From the NCBI GenBank assembly GCA_038503035.1, contig JAVSML010000047.1, forward strand, positions 386,972 through 450,971: a stretch of DNA of 64,000 nucleotides, read 5' to 3'. The position numbers and the translations under genes were made by a program. The notes under the pieces are model-generated. The model was given only the letters and a program-made list of their open reading frames with translations, had not been told where the DNA came from and made no database searches. This document shows, piece after piece, positions 57,801 to 64,000 of this stretch. Numbering within the stretch: position 1 is the first letter of the stretch; every line of letters starts with the position of its first letter. The stretch is from Crocodylus rhombifer (taxonomy: Eukaryota > Chordata > Crocodylia > Crocodylidae).

Positions 57801-58884
57801 TCTCATGGTAAGCCATCATCATCGGATTCCCATGATGTGTCACAATGATTCTAAGATGGGAGACTGCTGTGCACTGTAGTATAGTCTAATGAGACTCAAG
57901 GAATACCTCTGCCTGGTCCTTATTGCCAGTTAAAAGAGAATCACCTATCACAAGAACCAGAATCCAACCATATAACCTTCTACTAGTAAGACATACTGGT
58001 TATGCTATCAGTTCTCATTACCACAATTAATAGTCTCAGATGGCTGTCTGCCAAAATGACTGCTGCTGTATTTTGCTGTCTGACACATGTAACCTCAGAT
58101 CATCTCCAGAGACTACCTGAATTGCCAAACGTGGAAAGCTACTGCTTTAAGACCATTTCAAAGGGAAAGGAACATGGCTGGTCAAAAAGAATGAGGAAGT
58201 TGGAGAATACTAAATTTTTATACTTTGATTTCTTTAATAAAGGAGGAATAAGTAATGAATGAGCTTAGAGCTTTTGACCCAAGGAATATAACACTTACAG
58301 TGGCCAAATATTTTTGAGAAGCCTCATGTGAATATCTTGGCATTTCTCTTTTATTTGAAAGTAAATATGCTTGAATATGTACTATATTTTTGTTGTACTA
58401 GTCCTTGCATTTCAGAGGAAGCTTGTAGTTTTCAAGAGCTGTTTGCTCAAGACTTGATTGTTGACAGTTAATCTCCTTTGAGCTTGCCTCTATAACTGAT
58501 CTGTAAGAGAAGCAGAAGGGAGATATTTTTCCCTTAACCCTCCTCCTTGGTAATGCACTCTGGATGACTTTTAAGCTAAACTGCTTAGTTTTCTCAGTCT
58601 CTGTTTTCAGTTGCAATATTCTTATAATTAATAAGGAGTGTCTACTGTAATATTTACAACATCTGAGATTTAAACAGAAATGTGATTGTTGTCTGCAAGC
58701 CCCACTGGTGATATCTATGCAACTTTCTGGCATACTTAATTTAAAAGGAAATTTTGTACTTAAGCTAAACAGTCCCATATCTTATTCACAAACTTGGTAT
58801 CCCCTCACATACTGCTGAGAGATATTTATACCAGAGACAGAATTATGAAAATTACATTTTCACTCCATAATGATTACAGTGGCA
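54862..58884. other. Unassigned AT-rich sequence
   Basis: No gene recognised. About 56450-56900 is repeat-free with conserved-looking composition. About 57795-57900 (CATCATCATCGGATTCCC, ATGTGTCACAATGATTC) has the feel of an old interspersed repeat, but I cannot assign it. Confidence 0.3.
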
Positions 58885-60655
58885 TTTTCATAGATTTCAT
58901 AGACATTGGGGCTGGAAGGGAACTCGGAAGATCGTCGAGTCTAGCCCCCCGCCCCCCCGAAGTGCAGGAAGTCAGCTGGGGTCATAGGATCCCAGCAAGA
59001 TAAGCATCCAATTTACTCTTGAAGGTGTTCAATGTAGGTGCTTGAACCACATCTGATGGCAGGCTGTTCCAGACCTTGGGGGCTCAGACAGTAAAGAAAT
59101 CCTTCCTTATGTCCAGCCTGAAACAGTCTTGCAGTAGTTTATAACTGTTTGACCTCATCATCCCTTGGGGCATTCCCCCAGGTACTGGTGGTCACTCCTG
59201 ATAAACTTATAGGTGGCCATCAGATCATCCCTGAGCCTGCGCTTTTCCAGGTTAAAGAGCCTCATAGATCTCAGCCTATCATCGTAAGGTCCGTTTTCCT
59301 GACCTCTGATCATGCGCGTGGCTCTCCTCTGGACTCTCTCAAGCTTCTCCACATCCTTTTTGAATTGTGGGGCCCAAAACTGGACGCAGTACTCCAGCTG
59401 CGGCCTCACCAAGGCTGAGTACAACGGGAGAATGACGTCCCGGGATTTGCTTGAGAAGCATCTATGAATGCAAGCCGGAGTTTTGGTCACTCTACTAGCT
59501 GCAGCATCACATTGCAGGCTCGTGTTCATCTTGTGGTCAATGATGACGGTCAAGTCTCTTTCTTCCATAGTGCTAGCCAGCGTAGCGCTGCTGAGCTCAT
59601 AAGGATGCTGCAGGTTTTTTTCTCAAGGTGGAGAACCTTGCATTTTTTGGTGTTTAAACACCATCAGGTTCTCGTCCACCCATTTGCTGAGCCTGTCCAG
59701 GTCAGCCTGGATCACCTGCCTGTTTTCTGGCATGGATGCTTTGCCCCAAAGTTTGGTGTCATCAGTGAACTTGGCCAGTCCACTTCTGACTCCAATGTCC
59801 ACGTCATTAATGAAGATGTTGAACAATATGGGTCTAAGGACAGAGCCTTGGGGGACCCCACTGGTCACAGGGCACCATGATGATTGACTTCCATCAATTA
59901 CCACCTTCTGGGTATGACCACAGAGCCAATTTTCCAGCCAGTGGATTGTGGTGGACCCAAGGCCTCAATTGACCAGTTTCGCCTAGAGGTCATCATGGGA
60001 TACCAGATCAAAGGCTTTTTTGAAGTCAAGATATGATGTGAATCTCTTCTCCCTTGTCCAGGTGATAGGTCACCTGGTCATAAAAGGAAATGAGATTGGT
60101 TAAGCAAGACCTACCCACAACAAACCCATTCTGGCTATCTGTCAGGATGTTGGCCATTAAGGATGGCCTCTTTAATAAACTTTTCTAAGATCTTCCCCGG
60201 GATAGAAGTCAGGCTGATGGGCCTATAGTTAGCTGGATCCACTTTTCTCCCTTCCTTGAAGATAGGCACCACATTGGCCTTCTTCCCGTCTTTGGGCACT
60301 ACACCAGAGTGCCAGGAGTTTTCAAAGATCTGTGCTAGAGGCTGGGCTATTATGCTCGCCAGCTCCTTGATTACCCTGGGGTGTAGATTGTAAGGGATGG
60401 CTGACTTGAAGGTATCCAGTCTCTCAAGGTATTCCTTCATGGGGTCAGCATTGATGGAGGGCAGGGGATCTCCCTCACCTGGACCTGCCTGTCCCGTAGT
60501 GGGCATGGGCATCCCATGGGACCGATGAAAGACCGAAGCAAAGTACCAATTTAATAGGTTGGCTTTTTCCTGGATGTCAGTTGTCAGTCATCCCATCTGG
60601 TTCAGCAGGGGTCCAGTGTTGCCTTTGCTTTTCCTTCGGCTCCCCACATATCTTA
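58885..60655 (-). mobile_element. CR1 LINE, longest copy, frame-shifted
   Basis: Same subfamily as 49993-51197. The 3' terminus is at 58885 (TTTCATAGATTTCATAG, GGGCTGGAAGGGAACTCGG). It extends further upstream than the other copies, to about 60655, so it includes the N-terminal RT region. The frame is broken at several places and a deletion near 59160-59175 removes part of the C-terminal region. It shares insertion orientation with all other CR1 copies here. Confidence 0.9.
59158..60512 (-). pseudogene. CR1 ORF2 remnant (reverse transcriptase)
   Basis: From upstream: 60512-60135 gives HPRVIKELASIIAQPLAQIF, then VPIFKEGRKVDPANYRPISL (RT motifs 1-2). An out-of-frame segment follows, with YLDFKKAFDLVSHDDL near 60000-60040. 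59904-59623 gives SGVPQGSVLRPILFN and FTDDTKLW, where Thr replaces the usual Ala of the catalytic FADD box. 59568-59158 gives the C-terminal part (QRRATRMIRGQEN, LFNLEKRRLRDDL). Frameshifts and stops between pieces make it non-functional. Confidence 0.8.
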
Positions 60656-61667
60656 AACATATATTTTAATTGTTTCGAAAGTGGAATTTTTTGAGGTACT
60701 CAGTTTATGTCTTTGTCATACATCAAGTTCCATGGCTGAGATCTGACTTGATGGGAATTATGTTGGAATCGCTTCTCTCTTTTATTTAACTTCTCTGCTT
60801 GTTTTGGTAAAAACTGAATTAAGGGCAAGACTAATATAGTAAATTCTTTTGATCTGTTTCAAATGTCCCTTCTATATTAAAATATCTATTACAACATAGC
60901 ACATCTGCGATGAGCCAGCCTAGAAAGTGCTCAGAATGAAAACTTGAATCTAAATATACAACCACGACAACAAAAATATTTTGGTTGTTATTTGAGATAC
61001 AAGCTCAAGGACCTGACTTTAAAAAAAAAATCAAATGATATAATGTTATGACCAGGTACTGATCTATTATAAAGCAGCATAGCTATATGAAAATGTAGTC
61101 GCATTGTAGCATATGGAAACTAAGGCTTGAGAACAGAATATAATGGCAATATCATTAATTTCAGTATAGCAATTTATAGAATAGAGGGAGAATACAGCAC
61201 AGCGTGAATACAGCTTTTTGCAGCTATACCTCAACTGAAAAACTCACCATTGAGCAAATGAATAACAATTTATAATAAAACTGGCCACTACTGGACATTA
61301 TGGTCATTCCCTATATGTTGGCCTTACACTGTCCATCTTTTTGCTTTGGTAGACTTCCCCCTTCTGCCCCACGCTCTGTGTGTGTGTGTGTGAACACCTC
61401 ACTCTCTCTTACAACAATATTCCCATTAGACCATCCCCTTTTGTAAAATATTATCACAGGAACCAAAAATTTAATAGTACAGAAAACATTTAGATTTGTG
61501 TTTGTGTAAAGATTAGTGTCTTCAATTCACAAATGGAAAGGATAGTTTCTAATTCAAATGCACACTCAACTATACCTATCTATCAGCATTCACTTAGGCA
61601 GCAATTAAACAGTGTATAAACATTGAACCTTTTTCTGTTCTTAGTTACACTATGTATGTACACTGTG

Positions 61668-61707
<40 letters not shown>

Positions 61708-61900
61708 ACACACACAGACACACACAGTCTAATATGAATATTGTTATAATAGAAATACAGTCTTAATGCCTAGCAGCAACCCTTTATTCACTGGAGGCAA
61801 TTGGAACACTGTTTCTAAAATGAATCTCTCCTAAAATTAAAGTCTATCAAAATATATCAATTTCTGCATTTATTTGTCTAAATAGCAAGGCAATTAAGGT
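60656..61900. other. Unassigned AT-rich sequence with (CA)n tract
   Basis: Contains a CA microsatellite at 61672-61727 and an A run at 61021-61030. Nothing else supportable. Confidence 0.35.
61672..61727. repeat. (CA)n microsatellite
   Basis: About 27 CA units with two CAGA interruptions. Confidence 0.95.
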
Positions 61901-62012
61901 TTTATAGATTTCATAGACATTTGGGCTGGAAGGGACCCCGGAGGTTCATCGAGTCCAGCCCCCTGCCCCAGGGGCAGGAAGTCAACAGGGATCGTGGGAT
62001 CCCAGCAAGATC
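61901..62012 (-). mobile_element. CR1 LINE 3' end, short truncated copy
   Basis: TTTATAGATTTCATAGACAT, GGGCTGGAAGGGACCCCGG and CGAGTCCAGCCCCCTGCCCC match the other CR1 ends on the minus strand. Similarity stops after GGATCCCAGCAAGAT, so only about 110 bp was inserted. No coding part. Confidence 0.88.
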
Positions 62013-62759
62013 TCGGTACCTGTCCGAGATGTGAGAGCTGTGACTAAGTTCTGGTTCCTCTTCTTTAGAGTGATTTTTATGAAAAGTTATGGTTTCAATT
62101 GGATGGAGGAAGGAGTTGACCTGGGGCTTTTAGAAACCTGGCTCATAACCATGAGGCTATAGAGTATGTGTATTTTCCTTTTTGAAAATATATACAAGGC
62201 TTTTACTTCTGTTTCACATTGGAATTAAAACAAATTTTGAAACCTCAAAAGTTGCTGCAAAATAGATTTGTTGTTCTCTGATTTTTCTCTGCTGGTCTAC
62301 CGGCTGTCATGAACAGCATGCCTGCTGAGCACAGCATTACTTGCCTTCCCATAGCAGCTGAAATGCTGCAGTATTGGAATTGGTCAGACTGACATTTTCA
62401 TAGATAGTCTATTCTGGAATTATTGTTATGGTAGCTTGTCACTTAGCTTTAGTTGTACCTGCTCAAGCGGTGAATTATAGTATTATTTAAACTGGACTTT
62501 GGAATTCAACCTTATTTAACCATTACTTAAATTTTTGTATAGCCTCATTATTATTTGAACTTTTCTTTTGCTTGTATCTTCATGGTCAGCCACAGCCATG
62601 AGTTTGCTTTCACATTCTTTCCTGTCTTATCAATGTGAGAGAGGCAGTTTATGTTTTAACATAGGCATGTATAATGTGAGCCTTGTTACTAGCTCAAATT
62701 AACTGAACTTGGCACTAAATCAGGTGGATGACATGATTGGATATGTTAATGAAAGGTGC
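62013..62759. other. Unassigned sequence
   Basis: A small ATCTCGG/CCGAGAT foldback lies at the edge of the CR1. Nothing else seen. Confidence 0.3.
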
Positions 62760-63310
62760 TCAAATGCAGAGCCCTTGGAGTTTCTAATTTTGATGGACAG
62801 ACCAAATTAGGAGTCTGGGACATACCCAAATTAAGACGCCGGTAAAAGACCAAATTAAGATGTGAGCATGTGATGAGTTTGTTGGAACAAAGGAATATAT
62901 GAACAGTATAAAAACATGAGCAGTATGATAGTTATAGGGAACTCAGTCAATGGTACCTAGAAATGAAGATTCATCAGAGGAGTAAAGTTAAAGAAAAAGC
63001 ATAAAAAGGGGGCGAGAAGGAAGTTGAGTGTATGTCATCATCCAACAACATCTGGACTGAAAAACAGCTATTACCCACAAATGACCACCCTCTATTTTCA
63101 GGGAATGTTGGGCCACCTTTTCAGTGAGGTGGAATAATATCTGGGATTGGGTGAGACCATTGGACTAAGTGTCTTTTTCTCTCTCTCTATGTAGAAGTTA
63201 AGATAACATTTAATGTATTAATAAAAGTTAGATTTTAGTTAATTTGAACGGTGTGAGGAGTATTTTGTGTTAAACTCTGGGTTGATTATGCTTTGGTGAT
63301 CCTTTAGCAC
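62760..63310 (+). mobile_element. Possible solo LTR
   Basis: The sequence has the internal layout of an LTR: a TATA box in CAGTATAAAAACATGAG (about 62906), then about 310 bp, then AATAAA at about 63220 followed by a T/G-rich part. Short repeated phrases (GACCAAATTA, CCAAATTAAGA) lie upstream of the TATA box. I cannot define TG/CA termini or a target duplication, and no viral coding sequence adjoins. It could be ordinary AT-rich DNA. Confidence 0.3.
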
Positions 63311-63382
63311 CATGAATGTAATGTTAATGAATGTAACATTACCAAATCAAATTGTTTCAGGCCTCAAACTTGTAACAGAAGT

Positions 63383-63415
63383 CCTAGTTTGGAACTAGTT
63401 TGGAGCTAGTTTGGA
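63383..63415. repeat. Three tandem 11-nt units
   Basis: CTAGTTTGGAA, CTAGTTTGGAG and CTAGTTTGGAG in direct succession. Confidence 0.85.
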
Positions 63416-63569
63416 GTTTAGGGCATTCATGCATCAGATGTGACATCTGGGTTTCAGTCTGGTGTCAATGGGCACACCTACAATGTGCACACCATGCAAA
63501 TGATGCTGGATGGGTTTATTCCAGAATAATGTGTTCCACAGTAAACCCACCCTAGGCAGTTGTCTATAC

Positions 63570-64000
63570 CAGGGGTGGGCAAAATGCCTGATTTAGCCAG
63601 CAGCTGGACTCCATTTCCTGCAGCCCTGGCCTGCATGGTTGGGGCTGGTTTCCATGGAGACCCCAGCAACACCTGGATGGGAAATCCTTAGGCTGGGATT
63701 GCCATGGAGACCAGCCTCAGCCACACTGGTCTCTTTGGAGGACCACAGCCTCTGGATCCTCCTTTTTTTTTTTTTCTTGGGTTTGTTGGGTTTTTTTGTT
63801 TTTTTGTTTTCTTTGTTTCTTTCTGTTTTTTGGGTTTTTTTTTTTAAATACCTGGGTATCCAGGTATCAAATTTTGAGCCCATACTGCAAATATGCAGCA
63901 TGGAGAACATTTTTTTGTTCCCAGAATGCCTCTTGCCAAGTTTCAAACCACATGCCCAATGACACCAAGAGATTTTATCTTCCAGAGTGATGTCAGGTAT
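63570..64000. mobile_element. Start of a hAT-like element, continues past window
   Basis: CAGGGGTGGGCAAAATG at 63570 is a typical vertebrate hAT terminus (CAGGGGTGGGCAAAC). The other end lies beyond the window or is not recognisable. The stretch includes a T-rich tract at about 63762-63845. No transposase is visible; open frames here are low-complexity. Confidence 0.4.

Noticed and set aside
63639..63990. Open frames rich in phenylalanine at the window end
   Set aside because: They are translations of a T-rich tract.

Overview
The window looks like intergenic or intronic DNA from a sauropsid vertebrate. A crocodilian is most likely and a turtle is the main alternative. The reasons are: several CR1 LINEs whose 3' ends carry TTTCATAGA-type repeats, a Tx1-like LINE, a MIR SINE, Penelope-like repeat units of a type I associate with crocodilian and turtle genomes, several non-autonomous DNA transposons, AT-rich unique DNA, and no dense gene layout. 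The species call is inference. I recognise no host protein-coding exon and no functional RNA gene; every convincing coding signal belongs to a transposable element.

Layout. 0.2-0.5 kb: a short Penelope-like repeat. 2.2-3.2 kb: an old CR1 end and a palindromic MITE. 6.3 kb: a MIR. 7.0-14.25 kb: a degraded Tx1-clade LINE (pyrimidine-rich 5' part, decayed ORF1 and ORF2, AATAAA-bearing 3' end) with a CR1 inserted antisense into ORF2. 14-17.5 kb: mostly unique. 17.5-20.2 kb: another decayed Penelope-like unit and a GC-rich composite repeat block. 23.5-24.7 kb: a probable DNA transposon. 25.8-27.5 kb: a decayed LINE of a second lineage (RTE/R4-like). 27.7-29.2 kb: two members of a hAT-like family. 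30-34 kb: AT-rich unique DNA. 34.45 kb: a tRNA-Ile-headed SINE with a CR1-like tail. 34.7-35.2 kb, 39.8 kb and 46.4 kb: non-autonomous DNA elements. 37.9 kb: a 235-bp hAT element with a perfect 8-bp target-site duplication. 45.1-45.6 kb: a palindromic element with 69-bp arms. 50.0-51.2 kb: the best preserved CR1, with 381 open codons covering the C-terminal half of the reverse transcriptase. 51.5-52.55 kb: a dispersed-repeat-like block holding a 59-bp minisatellite. 52.57-54.85 kb: a Penelope-like, foldback-structured insertion bounded by a perfect 12-bp direct repeat and itself interrupted by about 1.75 kb. 58.9-60.65 and 61.9 kb: two more CR1 copies. 62.8-63.3 kb: a possible solo LTR. 63.57 kb to the end: the start of a hAT-like element.

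How the parts relate. The window records repeated retrotransposition. CR1 supplied both the direct insertions (all five on the minus strand) and, by inference, the machinery for the SINE at 34.45 kb. Nesting gives relative ages: the Tx1 copy predates the CR1 inside it, and the Penelope-like copy at 52.6 kb predates the sequence that splits it. The most notable observations are (1) Penelope-like units carrying a hammerhead-ribozyme-like core in a conserved place, two of which end in an inverted partial copy, one with a 12-bp target-site duplication; (2) the tRNA-Ile/CR1 chimeric SINE; (3) the hAT element with an exact 8-bp duplication; and (4) the long near-perfect palindrome at 45.1-45.4 kb.
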